This document shows positions 7,498 through 16,755 of a stretch of 64,000 bases of DNA, piece by piece (positions within the stretch are counted from its first letter, which is position 1; every line of letters starts with the position of its first letter). The notes beneath the pieces are model-generated. The model made no database searches. It was not told the origin of the DNA and saw nothing but the letters and a program-made list of their open reading frames with translations. The stretch spans positions 2,170,001-2,234,000 of the forward strand of contig NZ_JADWYI010000001.1 of assembly GCF_016904885.1 (NCBI RefSeq), given 5' to 3'. The position numbers and the translations under genes were made by a program. This stretch comes from Archangium primigenium. Lineage in GTDB: Bacteria; Myxococcota; Myxococcia; Myxococcales; Myxococcaceae.

Positions 7498-10400
7498 ATG
7501 GAGAAGCCCCTTCCCACCCCTCGCTCCTCCGCGCGCGCGAAGGAGCCCCCCGCCTTCCGGGCCCCGGCCGCCGAGCCGGTGGACCTCGTCGTGCGCTCGG
7601 TGCTGCCCGAGGACGTGCTGGCGGCGCTGGAGAGTGAGCGGTCGCTCTACCGGTGGGTGATGCTCAAGGGGGCGGTGGACGTGCGGCTGGAGGACGAGTC
7701 CATGCTCGGCCTGACGCCCCTGCCGGCGGCGGACCCGAGCTGGAGCGGCGGCCAGCTCATCGGCTTCCTCCCCGACGAGCGCCGCTTCATCGGAGAGATC
7801 GTCCACCTGGATCCCACCACGGGCCGCGTCTTCCTCTCCACGCGCTCGATGGGCCACATCCCGCCGGCCGTCACCTCGGTGGACCGCTGGGCCTTCCAGC
7901 CCTACGATTTCTCCGAGGCGCTGGTGGCCGCCTCCAAGGCCTATGACGCGCGGGGCGCGGACGTGCGCGAGGCGCTCGAGCGGGTGCGGGGCCTCATCCC
8001 GGACGACGGCACCGGACCGAGCCAGGGCCCCGAGCACCTCTGGGAGAAGCCCTGGGCGCTGCTCTGGGGGCCGCCGGGCACGGGCAAGACGGAGACGATG
8101 GCGCGGCTGCTCGCCCAGGCCGTGCGGAACAACCCCCGCGAGCGCATCCTCGCGGTGGCGCCCACCAACCGCGCCGCGGACACGCTGGCCCTGCGCGTGG
8201 CGCGCATGTTGTCCCAGGCGGGTGCCCTGCATGCCCCGGACACCACGTGCCGCGTCTTCCGGGGGGGCCTGGGCGTGGGCCAGGAGCTCACCCGGGCCTT
8301 CCCCGCGCTCCTGCACGACGCGGGCTACCAGAAGCACGCGGCGCGCATCCAGCACATGGAGGAGCGCGTGCGCGAGGAGTTCCTCGGCAACGCGTCCTCC
8401 TCGCGCATGGCGGCGGTGAAGGCGGAGCTGCGCAAGGTGCGCGATGGGCTCACGGACGAGACGCTCTTCGTGGCGCGCGAGGGCTACGCCACGCTCATGG
8501 TGCTCACCGTGCACCGGGCGCTGCGGCTCGTGTCCGAGCTGGACGGGGCCCAGCGCTTCGACCGGCTGGTGGTGGACGAGGCGGGCATGGTGTCGCGCGC
8601 GGCGGTGGGGCTGCTCGCGCCGCTCGCGCGCAAGGTGCTGCTCGGGGGAGACCCCAAGCAGATTGGTCCGGTGAGCCGGGCGCTGGAGGGCGGGGAGCGG
8701 CCGGTGCAGACGTGGATGCGCAGCTCGCCCCTGTCGCACCTGGAGGACGCGCGCGCCGCGGCGGAGTTGCCGCACGTGCTGCTCCTGCGCGCCCAGCACC
8801 GCATGCACCCGCAGATTGGCGCGGTGGTGAGCCACTTCAGCTACGCGGGCATGCTGGAGGACGGCGAGGGGCCACGCACGCGCGCGCACAAGACGGTGGA
8901 CGCCTTCCCGGCGGCGCGCGCGTGCTGGGTGGTGCTGGACGAGGCCACGCGCGATGCGCGCCGGGTGTGCCACGAGCGCGGGGACTCGGGCCATGGCTAC
9001 CGGCGCCCCTTCTCCGCGGAGCTGGTGATGGCGCTCGCCGCGCCCGCGCTCAAGGCGGGGCTCAAGGTGCTCGCGGTGACGCCCTACCGGGCCCAGGCGG
9101 GCCTCCTGCGCGGCATGGCCGAGGAGCGGGGCTGGAACGAGTCGCGCTTCCAGGCCTCCACCATCCACCGGCAGCAGGGCACCGAGTACGACGTGGTGGT
9201 GGTGGACACGGTGGCCGCCGGACGCCCCTTCGCGCCCAGCGAGCTCACGCCCATGCTCAACGTGGCGGCCAGTCGCGCGCGCGAGTACCTCTTCGTCCTG
9301 TCCTCGCGCGCCGAGTCCGAGGCGGCCATCCCCTCGCAGCTGCTCGAGCTGCTCACCCCGGTGGCGCCGCGCCTGGAGCCGCGCTTCTCCCTGCAGCCGC
9401 TGCTGGTGATGCCGGGCGTGCGCGCGCGCACGGCGACGCGGCCCGACGGCCTGGGCCAGGAGATCGACGTGCTGCGGGAGATGGGGCCGCTCTTCACCCA
9501 GGAGCAGGTGTCGCTCTTCGAGCGGCGCTTCGACGAGGGGCACCACCTGGTGCGCGGGGTGGCGGGCAGCGGCAAGACGTACGTGCTGGCGCACTGGGTG
9601 GCGCGCTACCTCGCCGAGCACCCCGAGGCGCGCGTGCTGGTGTCCTTCTTCAACAAGGCGCTCACGCCGCTGCTCACGCGCCTGGTGGACTCGGCCTTGC
9701 GCCAGCGCCTGGGCCGGCGCGCCTCGTTCTACCTGCACCGCGTGACGCTCATGCACATGACGGGCACGGGCGGCTACGCGAAGGAGAGCTTCGACGCCGT
9801 CTTCGTGGACGAGGCGCAGGACCTGAGCGCCGCGGAGCTCGCCCACCTGTACGGGCTCGCCCGGCCGCTCTCGCGCGAGGAGGGCACGCCGCTCAAGGCC
9901 TTCCTGCTCTTCGCGGACGACTCCCAGAACGTCTACGGCCACAGCGCCGTGGAGGCCCTGCGCCAGGAGCTGCCGGACGGCCTGGACTTCACCGGCCGCG
10001 TGCGGGTGCTGCGCGAGACGTTCCGCTCCACGCGCCAGGTGTCCGAGCTGGCCTTCAACGTGGTGTTGGATCCGCTCGGCCTGCACCGGGTGGGCAACCC
10101 GGGCATGCGCGAGTTCATGCGCGCGAGCGAGCTGCGCGAGCAGGGCCTGTTGGAGGAGCCGGTGCCGGGGGTGGATGGGCTCTTCCGGCTGCGCAGCGGC
10201 GAGCGCGAGGGGTGGAGCCCCCAGGTGCGCGCCTTCGACTCGGCCCGGGACGAGGAGGCGTGGCTCGTGCGCGAGGTGAAGCGGCTGATGCGGCACGAGG
10301 GGGTGCGGCCCTCGGACGTGCTGGTGGTGGCGCCGGTGCGGCCCGCGCGGCTGGCCGAGGCGCTGGAGCGCGAGGGGCTCAAGGCGGTGGCCTTCGGCGG

Positions 10401-10713
10401 CCGGGGCGGCGAGGACGTGGCCGCCTTCAGCGTGGGCGCGGTGGACTACCTCCGGGTGACGACGGCCTTCTCCTGCAAGGGCCACGAGAGCCCCGTGGTG
10501 TTCTTCTGTGGCGTGGATGCCCTGGACGACATGGCGTGGATGGAGGGCAAGGCGGGGCGGCAGGAGCGCGAGCTGGAGCGCACGCGCCGCGCCCTCTTCT
10601 ACGTGGGGGCCACGCGCGCCATGGTGCGCCAGTACGTGAGCGGCCTGGGCGGCGCGCGCTTCACCCGGGTGGCCCAGGAGTACGCCCGCGCGCTCACGCG
10701 TGGCTCGCGCTGA
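7498..10713 (+). CDS. Protein with two tandem SF1 helicase modules (Upf1/DNA2-like plus UvrD-like)
   Basis: This 1071-residue protein contains two separate superfamily 1 helicase cores. The first has Walker A GPPGTGKT (near residue 190), Walker B VVDEAGM (near 360), GDPKQIGP (near 385), QHRMHPQI (near 434), STIHRQQGTEYD (near 555) and NVAASRARE (near 588), which matches the Upf1/DNA2 class. The second has GVAGSGKT (near 688), FVDEAQDLS (near 770), DDSQNVYG (near 812), RETFRSTRQ, TAFSCKGHE (near 988) and YVGATRAM (near 1034), which matches the UvrD/Rep class. Both have all the ATP-binding residues I can check, so both may be active. About 180 residues precede the first core, without a recognised domain. 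I used ATG 7498; the frame opens earlier, but that part overlaps the divergent gene start. Its cellular role is unknown: repair or defence are guesses. Confidence 0.9.
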   Translation: MEKPLPTPRSSARAKEPPAFRAPAAEPVDLVVRSVLPEDVLAALESERSLYRWVMLKGAVDVRLEDESMLGLTPLPAADPSWSGGQLIGFLPDERRFIGEIVHLDPTTGRVFLSTRSMGHIPPAVTSVDRWAFQPYDFSEALVAASKAYDARGADVREALERVRGLIPDDGTGPSQGPEHLWEKPWALLWGPPGTGKTETMARLLAQAVRNNPRERILAVAPTNRAADTLALRVARMLSQAGALHAPDTTCRVFRGGLGVGQELTRAFPALLHDAGYQKHAARIQHMEERVREEFLGNASSSRMAAVKAELRKVRDGLTDETLFVAREGYATLMVLTVHRALRLVSELDGAQRFDRLVVDEAGMVSRAAVGLLAPLARKVLLGGDPKQIGPVSRALEGGERPVQTWMRSSPLSHLEDARAAAELPHVLLLRAQHRMHPQIGAVVSHFSYAGMLEDGEGPRTRAHKTVDAFPAARACWVVLDEATRDARRVCHERGDSGHGYRRPFSAELVMALAAPALKAGLKVLAVTPYRAQAGLLRGMAEERGWNESRFQASTIHRQQGTEYDVVVVDTVAAGRPFAPSELTPMLNVAASRAREYLFVLSSRAESEAAIPSQLLELLTPVAPRLEPRFSLQPLLVMPGVRARTATRPDGLGQEIDVLREMGPLFTQEQVSLFERRFDEGHHLVRGVAGSGKTYVLAHWVARYLAEHPEARVLVSFFNKALTPLLTRLVDSALRQRLGRRASFYLHRVTLMHMTGTGGYAKESFDAVFVDEAQDLSAAELAHLYGLARPLSREEGTPLKAFLLFADDSQNVYGHSAVEALRQELPDGLDFTGRVRVLRETFRSTRQVSELAFNVVLDPLGLHRVGNPGMREFMRASELREQGLLEEPVPGVDGLFRLRSGEREGWSPQVRAFDSARDEEAWLVREVKRLMRHEGVRPSDVLVVAPVRPARLAEALEREGLKAVAFGGRGGEDVAAFSVGAVDYLRVTTAFSCKGHESPVVFFCGVDALDDMAWMEGKAGRQERELERTRRALFYVGATRAMVRQYVSGLGGARFTRVAQEYARALTRGSR

Positions 10714-10722
10714 ACACGCCTT

Positions 10723-10785
10723 CCAACCTCTGGGGTCGGGTCGTTGGAAGCCTGGGGTTTCGCGCCGCCCGACCTAAGAGGTTGG
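10723..10785 (+). repeat. Large stem-loop with alternative pairings after the helicase gene
   Basis: The arms at 10723-10740 (CCAACCTCTGGGGTCGGG) and 10768-10785 (CCCGACCTAAGAGGTTGG) match at 16 of 18 positions around a 27-base loop. Part of the left arm can pair instead with GTTGGAAG at 10743-10750. The upstream AACACGCCTTCC can pair with GGAAGGCGTT at 10811-10820. The region fills the 134-base gap between the helicase stop and the mbtH-like gene. It could terminate, attenuate or protect RNA. Confidence 0.5.
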
Positions 10786-10847
10786 CCAGGTCACGCGCTC
10801 CCGGCGGCGCTGGAAGGCGTTGACGCCCGCGGGGAGGGTGGGGTGGA

Positions 10848-11075
10848 ATGCACCCCATGAGCGAGAGCGCCGACAACATCCAGTACAAGGTCGTGGTCAA
10901 TCACGAGGAGCAGTACTCCATCTGGCCCGCGGACCGGGAGAACCCCCTGGGCTGGAAGGACGCGGGCAAGCAGGGCAACAAGGACGAGTGCCTCGCGTAC
11001 ATCAAGGAAGTGTGGACGGACATGCGCCCGCTGAGCCTGCGCCAGAAGATGGACGAGGCGGCCAAGAAGTCGTAG
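10848..11075 (+). CDS. MbtH-like protein, not linked to an NRPS
   Basis: This 75-residue protein matches the MbtH family, whose members bind and activate the adenylation domains of nonribosomal peptide synthetases. The family signature is visible: [10 protein letters not shown] near residue 18, a GW pair near 35, [10 protein letters not shown], and WTDMRPLSL near residue 57. The three conserved tryptophans are present. A GGAGGG lies about nine bases before the ATG at 10848. A second ATG three codons later (10857) would give the more usual N-terminus MSESADN. No adenylation domain or other NRPS gene lies anywhere in the window, so it probably serves synthetases encoded elsewhere. It follows the structured region after the helicase. 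Confidence 0.88.
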   Translation: MHPMSESADNIQYKVVVNHEEQYSIWPADRENPLGWKDAGKQGNKDECLAYIKEVWTDMRPLSLRQKMDEAAKKS

Positions 11076-11103
11076 TCGCCGCGCGGGGCGCGGGCCTCGG
11101 GGC

Positions 11104-11475
11104 TCACCCGCGAGGCGCGGGCACCGCCGACAGCAGGAAGGCCCGCAGCCGCTCGGGCGGACAGGGCTTGAGCAGGATGGTGATGCCGGGCGGGACGATG
11201 TCGCGTCCGGGCAGCTGCGTGGTGTGCAGGCCGTAGCGCGTATGGGGCAGGCGCTCGCGCAGCGCGGCGATCAACGACAACCCATCCATGCCCGGCAGGA
11301 TGTACGCGGCGATGACGACGGAGGGGGCCTCGTCCTCGGCCATGCGCAGGGCTTCCTCCCCGCTGGTGGCCGCGCGCTTGTGCCCGGGCACGTCGCGCAA
11401 CAGCCGGCGCAGCGCGGAGAGTTGGAGGGGATCCTCGTCGACGAAGAGATAGGAGGGCGTGGTGTCCGTGGTCAT
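11104..11475 (-). CDS. Degenerate response-regulator receiver domain, single-domain
   Basis: This 123-residue protein folds as a stand-alone receiver by its pattern. LFVDEDPLQ gives the acidic pocket (Asp13-Glu14-Asp15). LPGMDGL follows beta-3, THR/Thr-rich LHTTQ follows beta-4, and LLKPCPPERL provides the conserved Lys near 103. The phosphoacceptor position four residues before the LPGMDG proline reads AAYILPGMDG, so Ala replaces Asp near residue 57. Phosphorylation in the usual way is therefore unlikely. The start at 11475 (MTTDTT) was chosen over a longer frame to 11553 that runs through the divergent promoter region. It is divergent from an XRE regulator with about 125 bases between. It may act as a constitutive or ligand-controlled protein-interaction domain. 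Confidence 0.78.
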   Translation of the reverse strand: MTTDTTPSYLFVDEDPLQLSALRRLLRDVPGHKRAATSGEEALRMAEDEAPSVVIAAYILPGMDGLSLIAALRERLPHTRYGLHTTQLPGRDIVPPGITILLKPCPPERLRAFLLSAVPAPRG

Positions 11476-11600
11476 CCGGAAACCCCTGCTTTCTCTATGT
11501 AACGTGACGGGTCCTCGGACGGAGATACTACCCCAGTCGTCCTGGGAAACCAACCTCCCGAGTCATATTGCCACCGATGAACCACTCGGGTCCCGGGACA

Positions 11601-11972
11601 ATGGCAAAAAAGCTCGCAACCAGGCTGGGAGAGTGCGCACGCGCAGCCCGGCAGCGCCTCAACCTCACACAAGAAGACGTGGCGGAGCGCGTGGGCATCG
11701 CCACGGAGGTGTACGGGCGCCTGGAGCGGGGAAACATGCTTCCGAGCGTCCCCACCTTCCGCAAGCTGTGCGCGGTGCTGGCGCTGTCCGCGGACGAGGC
11801 GCTGGGCCTGGCCGCCGAGGCGGCGCCGTCCTGGACACCGCCCCCCACGCCTCCCGAGGCCAGTGAGCCTGCGGAGCTGCGCCGGCTCTTGCGCCGCGCG
11901 CGCTTGTTGGACCGCAACTCCCTGCGCGTGCTGAGCCTCGTGGCCGCGCACCTGGGACAGAAGAACGGGTAG
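11601..11972 (+). CDS. XRE-family helix-turn-helix regulator
   Basis: This 123-residue protein starts MAKKLATRLGECARAARQ and has a lambda-repressor-type helix-turn-helix at about residues 8-62 (LNLTQEDVAERVGIATEVYG, then RLERGNMLPS). The remaining 60 residues contain a Pro-rich stretch and an Arg-rich helix with no recognised domain. Earlier in-frame starts exist at 11577 (ATG) and 11568 (TTG), but I used 11601 because the recognised domain begins there; no strong ribosome site decides it. It is divergent from the degenerate receiver gene and ends 14 bases from the convergent Bax1-like gene. It probably regulates one of these neighbours or itself. Confidence 0.82.
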   Translation: MAKKLATRLGECARAARQRLNLTQEDVAERVGIATEVYGRLERGNMLPSVPTFRKLCAVLALSADEALGLAAEAAPSWTPPPTPPEASEPAELRRLLRRARLLDRNSLRVLSLVAAHLGQKNG

Positions 11973-11986
11973 GTCGGACGTTCGTC

Positions 11987-13164
11987 TCACGGGGTGAGCC
12001 TCGCGCGCAGCCGCTTCGCCGATGGAAAACCGTGGAAGAGCACCACCTGCGGGTGTGCCTCCAGTGCCTCACGCTCCGGGGTGCTCTTGGCCAGCGCCCG
12101 ATCCACTCCCAACAACAAGCCTTCATCCGGCCGCGAGCGCAGCTCCTCGAGCCGACGCGCCAGGGGCCCCGCGTGCCACGCGTGGAAGAGCTCCAGCGCC
12201 ACCTCGCGGCGCGTCTGGCGGTGGCGGAACGTCACGTCGGGCACGCACAAGCCGGTGGCCCCCGTGTGTCGGGGCAGTGGCAAGAGATCCAGCTCCCACT
12301 CCGCGTCATCGAAGCCCTCCGCCAGCGACGCCACCTCGGGGGGGATGTGGCCCAGCGCGGCCCCATGAGGTGACACCAGGGGATCCTTCTCGTCCAGAAT
12401 CAGGGTCGCCTCGCGGCGCGCCTGGTGGAGCGGGGCGGACAGTCGCCAGTAGCGCAAGACGGGCACCACCGAGAGGAAGCTGGCCAGCTGCAGGCCGTAC
12501 TTCTTCTGCAGCGAGAGCATGGCGCCCGGCCCCTCCACCTCCAGCACCCAGTCCTCGCCCTCGCGGCGCACCTCGGCGACGAGCCGGCAGAACTTGAGCC
12601 AGCGCAGCACCTTGCGCACCCGGAGCAGCTCGGGCGCGAGCGCCCGGAGCGTCAGCCGGCGCGCGTCCATCAGCGGCCCCTGGGCCAAGGCGAGGTTGTA
12701 GCGATCGATGAGCTCCGCGGGCGAGAGCGCGTCCCAGCCGAGCAGCCGCCGGTGACCTGGGAGGTCGGCATACAGGGACTCGCGCAGGGCGGGCAGGGGC
12801 TGGGCGAGGGCCTCGGCGAGCCGGGCCTCGTAGTCCTCCACGCGCGCGTCGGGAGGCAGCGCGCGCCGCACCCGCGCCGCCTGCTGGAAGAGCACCGCGC
12901 GCGCCTCGCTGGCGCCCTCGCCGGGCTCCTCGAAGCGCATCCGGTCCACGAGCAGCTTCACCAGCCCCCGGGCCACCTTGGGCCGCGTGTGGGCGCCCGC
13001 GCGCAGCCCCAGCGCCTCCTCCACCTCGTCGCGCGACTGGCCGAGGCCCGCCTCCACGCTGGCGAGCAGCTCCCTGGCGAGCGCGAGCAGGGCGGGCTCC
13101 TCGCGCTTGACGAAGGTGGGGCGCAGCTTGGCGTCCCGCGTGCGGAAGAGCAGCAGCTCGCGCG

Positions 13165-13171
<7 letters not shown>
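11987..13171 (-). CDS. Bax1-like nuclease (DUF790), partner of the XPB helicase
   Basis: This 394-residue protein begins MLTRELLLFRTRDAKLRPTF, the typical start of DUF790 proteins. In archaea these are called Bax1 and bind the XPB helicase, adding a flap or bubble endonuclease activity. The C-terminal third, with LCVPDVTFRH and REVALELFH, resembles the PD-(D/E)xK nuclease core: Asp in PDV and Glu-x-x in VALELF. The gene starts at ATG 13171 and overlaps the stop of the XPB gene by seven bases (13165-13171), so translation of the pair is probably coupled. This linkage is the strongest support for the assignment. A much longer frame on this strand reaches 14008, but upstream of 13171 it is only a shadow of the helicase gene. 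Confidence 0.85.
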
Positions 13172-14550
<1,379 letters not shown>

Positions 14551-14754
14551 GTCCTGGGTGGAGAGATCGGAGTAACCCGATTCTCGCACCCACGCCAGCG
14601 CATGACCTTCCACGTCTCCCCGCCCGGTCAGGAGGCCGTCCATGACACGGGACGGCGGAGGTGCGCAGGGAATGTCCGAGGTTCAAAGTCATACACCGGG
14701 TGCGGGTGCGGGGCCCTCCTCTTCGTGTCGCATTGCCCCTAGGCTGCGCCCCCC

Positions 14755-15162
14755 ATGCGCCGCATCCTCATCCTGAGTCCTCATCGGCCCTCCCGGGAGT
14801 TGTTGTCCCGCCTGCTGGCGCAGCCGGACCTGTCCGTGGTCGCCATGGCGGACGCGGATGAACTGCTGGAGGCGCTCGCGGACGAGGAGCCCGCCCTGGT
14901 GGTGGTGGACGCGCGCCGGCCGGACGAGGACGCCCCCTTGATGTTGGGACTGCTCAAGCGGCGCTACCCGCGCCAGCCCCTCATCACCCTGGTGCCGGGC
15001 CGCCTGCGGGTCTTCGACGGCGGGGAGGAGCGGGTGCGCGAGGTCCACGACGGCTCGGCCGAGGCGCTGCACTTCCTGCTCGCGGAGCTGCAGCGCGCCA
15101 CGCGGGACCTGCTCGCCCAGCACCTGCTGCGGGTGCTGCGTCCGCCCATCGGCGAGGCCTGA
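14755..15162 (+). CDS. Small receiver-like protein, function unknown
   Basis: This 135-residue protein has the alternating hydrophobic strands and helices of a CheY-like fold: RRILILSP as strand 1, then ALVVVDARRPDEDAP with Asp52 in the phosphoacceptor place. The acidic pair that should follow strand 1 is replaced by PHRPS. The Lys expected after strand 5 is missing (ITLVPGRLRV). If it is a receiver, its chemistry is altered, so I do not assign a phosphorelay role. It is divergent from the XPB gene. A perfect hairpin followed by a T-rich stretch lies about 270 bases after the stop. It is the second incomplete receiver within 4 kb. Confidence 0.65.
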   Translation: MRRILILSPHRPSRELLSRLLAQPDLSVVAMADADELLEALADEEPALVVVDARRPDEDAPLMLGLLKRRYPRQPLITLVPGRLRVFDGGEERVREVHDGSAEALHFLLAELQRATRDLLAQHLLRVLRPPIGEA

Positions 15163-15464
15163 CCCGTCTTTTCCACCGCCCTCCGGGACGGCGCCTGGAG
15201 TTTTTTCGGGACGTCCGCGCCCCCCTTCACCGCCAACCCCCTGGAATCACGGAGCCTCCCCGCGCGGCGGCGCCTGGCATGGCGCGTGCTTTGGTGTCCC
15301 CTCGCGACACGGGGGAGGGCTTTCCGGGGGAAGGGCGGCGGGGGACTGGGGGACGGGGGCTGGGGGGCCTCCTGCTCCGAGGGCCGTCCGGGGGGAGGAA
15401 AGCAGGGCGAGGGAGGGGGGCGCCTTTCGAGGGAGCCCGGCTGGTGGGGGCCAGCCGGGCTCTT
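15163..15464. other. 302-base gene-free region with a dense G-run cluster
   Basis: I see no coding frame with normal codon bias here. From 15311 to 15420 the plus strand carries many G-runs of three to six (for example GGGGGAGGGC, CGGGGGAAGGG, ACTGGGGGACGGGGGC, CTGGGGGG), enough for several G-quadruplexes. The minus strand is correspondingly C-rich. The region ends in the terminator hairpin at 15433-15462. Confidence 0.55.
15433..15462. terminator. Perfect 12-bp hairpin, probably bidirectional terminator
   Basis: GAGCCCGGCTGG (15433-15444) and CCAGCCGGGCTC (15451-15462) pair perfectly around TGGGGG. On the plus strand the stem is followed by TTTCACTTTT, giving the better terminator for transcripts from the left. 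On the minus strand it begins two bases after the hydrolase stop codon, so it may serve both directions. Confidence 0.75.
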
Positions 15465-16433
15465 TCACTTTTGGGCGGCGAAGAAGGCCAGCACCTGGGC
15501 CTCTCCCCAGAAGACGGGAGCCCAGGCGCTGCCGGACACGAAACCGACATGACCTCCCCGGGCGGTCACCACCGGGTGGACGAGGGGGTTGGCGCCCAGG
15601 TCCCGCGGGTGGGTGGCGGCCGGAATCATCGGATCATCCTCGGCGCTCAGCAGCAGGGTGGGACGCCGGATGCGGTGCAGGTGCGGGCCCGAGGAGGCCT
15701 CGGCGTAGTAGTGCGCCGCGTCGCGGAAGCCATGCAGGGGCGCGGTGACGACGTCGTCGAAGCCCCGGATGGTGTTCACGCGCATGAGCGCCTGGGCGTC
15801 GAAGGCGCCGGGAAAGCGCAAGAGCTTCTCGCGGGCCTTGGCCTTGAGGGTGCGCAGGAAGCGCTGGCGGTAGAGGCGCGCGAAGGGCCCCGGCGCGTCG
15901 AGCGCGTGGGCGCAGGCGCTCAAGTCGTAGGGCGCGCTCACGGCGGCGGCGGCGGTGATGGGCGTGGCGTCCCCCGTCTCCTCCAGCACGCGCAGCAGCA
16001 CGTTGGCGCCGAGCGAGAAGCCCACCGCGTAGAGCGGACCGGTGAGCCGCTGGCGCAGGTGGAGCATGACGGAGAGCGCGTCGTGGATGTCGCCCGAGTG
16101 GTAGGAGCGCGCGAGCCGGTTGCTCTCGCCCCCACAGGAGCGGAAGTTGATGGCGGTGGCGCCCCAGCCCCGGTCGGCCGCGCCGCGCAGGATGGCGGTG
16201 ATGTAGCCCGAGCGCGAGGAGCCCTCGAGCCCGTGCAGGGTCACCACGTGCGGGGCCCCCGAGGGGCCGTCGAAGGAGTCCAGGTCGACGAAGTCCCCGT
16301 CGGGCAATTCCCAGCGCTCGCGCTTGAGGGGCGGCGCGAGCGTGGGACGCACGAGCGAGGCGTAGATGGTCTGCGCGTGGGGCGAACCGAGGCCCGTCGC
16401 GGGGACGAAGGCAGGGGTGGGTTGGAAGGACAC
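15465..16433 (-). CDS. Alpha/beta hydrolase of the YheT type
   Basis: This 322-residue protein follows the YheT/ABHD1-3 pattern. LHGLEGSSRSGY (near residue 67) forms the oxyanion region, GFSLGANVLL carries the nucleophile Ser140, LLSAEDDPMIP carries the acid (Asp266/267), and GGHVGF carries His295. The start motif GLGSPHAQTIY near residue 14 is characteristic of this family. Members hydrolyse esters; the physiological substrate is generally unknown. The gene lies 12 bases downstream of the Cys-cluster gene at 16446-16736, so both are probably on one transcript, perhaps with the acetyltransferase further upstream. A terminator hairpin follows directly. Confidence 0.9.
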   Translation of the reverse strand: MSFQPTPAFVPATGLGSPHAQTIYASLVRPTLAPPLKRERWELPDGDFVDLDSFDGPSGAPHVVTLHGLEGSSRSGYITAILRGAADRGWGATAINFRSCGGESNRLARSYHSGDIHDALSVMLHLRQRLTGPLYAVGFSLGANVLLRVLEETGDATPITAAAAVSAPYDLSACAHALDAPGPFARLYRQRFLRTLKAKAREKLLRFPGAFDAQALMRVNTIRGFDDVVTAPLHGFRDAAHYYAEASSGPHLHRIRRPTLLLSAEDDPMIPAATHPRDLGANPLVHPVVTARGGHVGFVSGSAWAPVFWGEAQVLAFFAAQK

Positions 16434-16445
16434 GGCCCGGGGATA

Positions 16446-16736
16446 TCACCCGGAGCGGGCGCGCCGCATGGAGGAACACCCGCTCTCGCGCACCCGCCGC
16501 GCTTCGTCCGTCAGCTCGAAGAGCACCAGGTACTTGTGCACCCGCTCCTCGAGCGTGGGCGCGTCGATGCGCCGGCACACCTCGTCCGCCGCGTAGTCGC
16601 GGCAGACCTGGGGCCGCCGGTCATACACCGTGCACAGGTTGTCGGCGCCCAGGTGGGGGCAGCGCAGGCCCAGGGGCTTGTCGAGCGCGGCGATGTCTGG
16701 CGCCACGCAACAGGCGCCACAGCGGGTGCAGTCCAT
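16446..16736 (-). CDS. YkgJ-family Cys-cluster protein
   Basis: This 96-residue protein has the YkgJ signature: MDCTRCGACCVAPDI at the N-terminus, then RCPHL, LCTVYDRRPQVCRDY and a later Cys near 51. These cysteines are thought to bind an iron-sulfur cluster or zinc. The family's role is not well established. I chose ATG 16736 because the family begins directly with the first Cys cluster; the frame continues to 16781 inside the upstream acetyltransferase gene. It lies 19 bases after the acetyltransferase stop (16756) and 12 bases before the hydrolase, which suggests a three-gene transcript. Confidence 0.85.
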   Translation of the reverse strand: MDCTRCGACCVAPDIAALDKPLGLRCPHLGADNLCTVYDRRPQVCRDYAADEVCRRIDAPTLEERVHKYLVLFELTDEARRVRESGCSSMRRARSG

Positions 16737-16755
16737 GGAGTCGGGCCACCCTAGC

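Noticed and set aside
7369-10485. A 1038-residue minus-strand frame opposite the double helicase
   Set aside because: The plus frame has all helicase motifs on both cores; the minus frame has none and is compositionally biased.
15227-15550. Minus-strand frame of 107 residues next to the hydrolase gene
   Set aside because: It overlaps the hydrolase end and the terminator hairpin, and is dominated by Pro, Arg and Ser from C-rich DNA.
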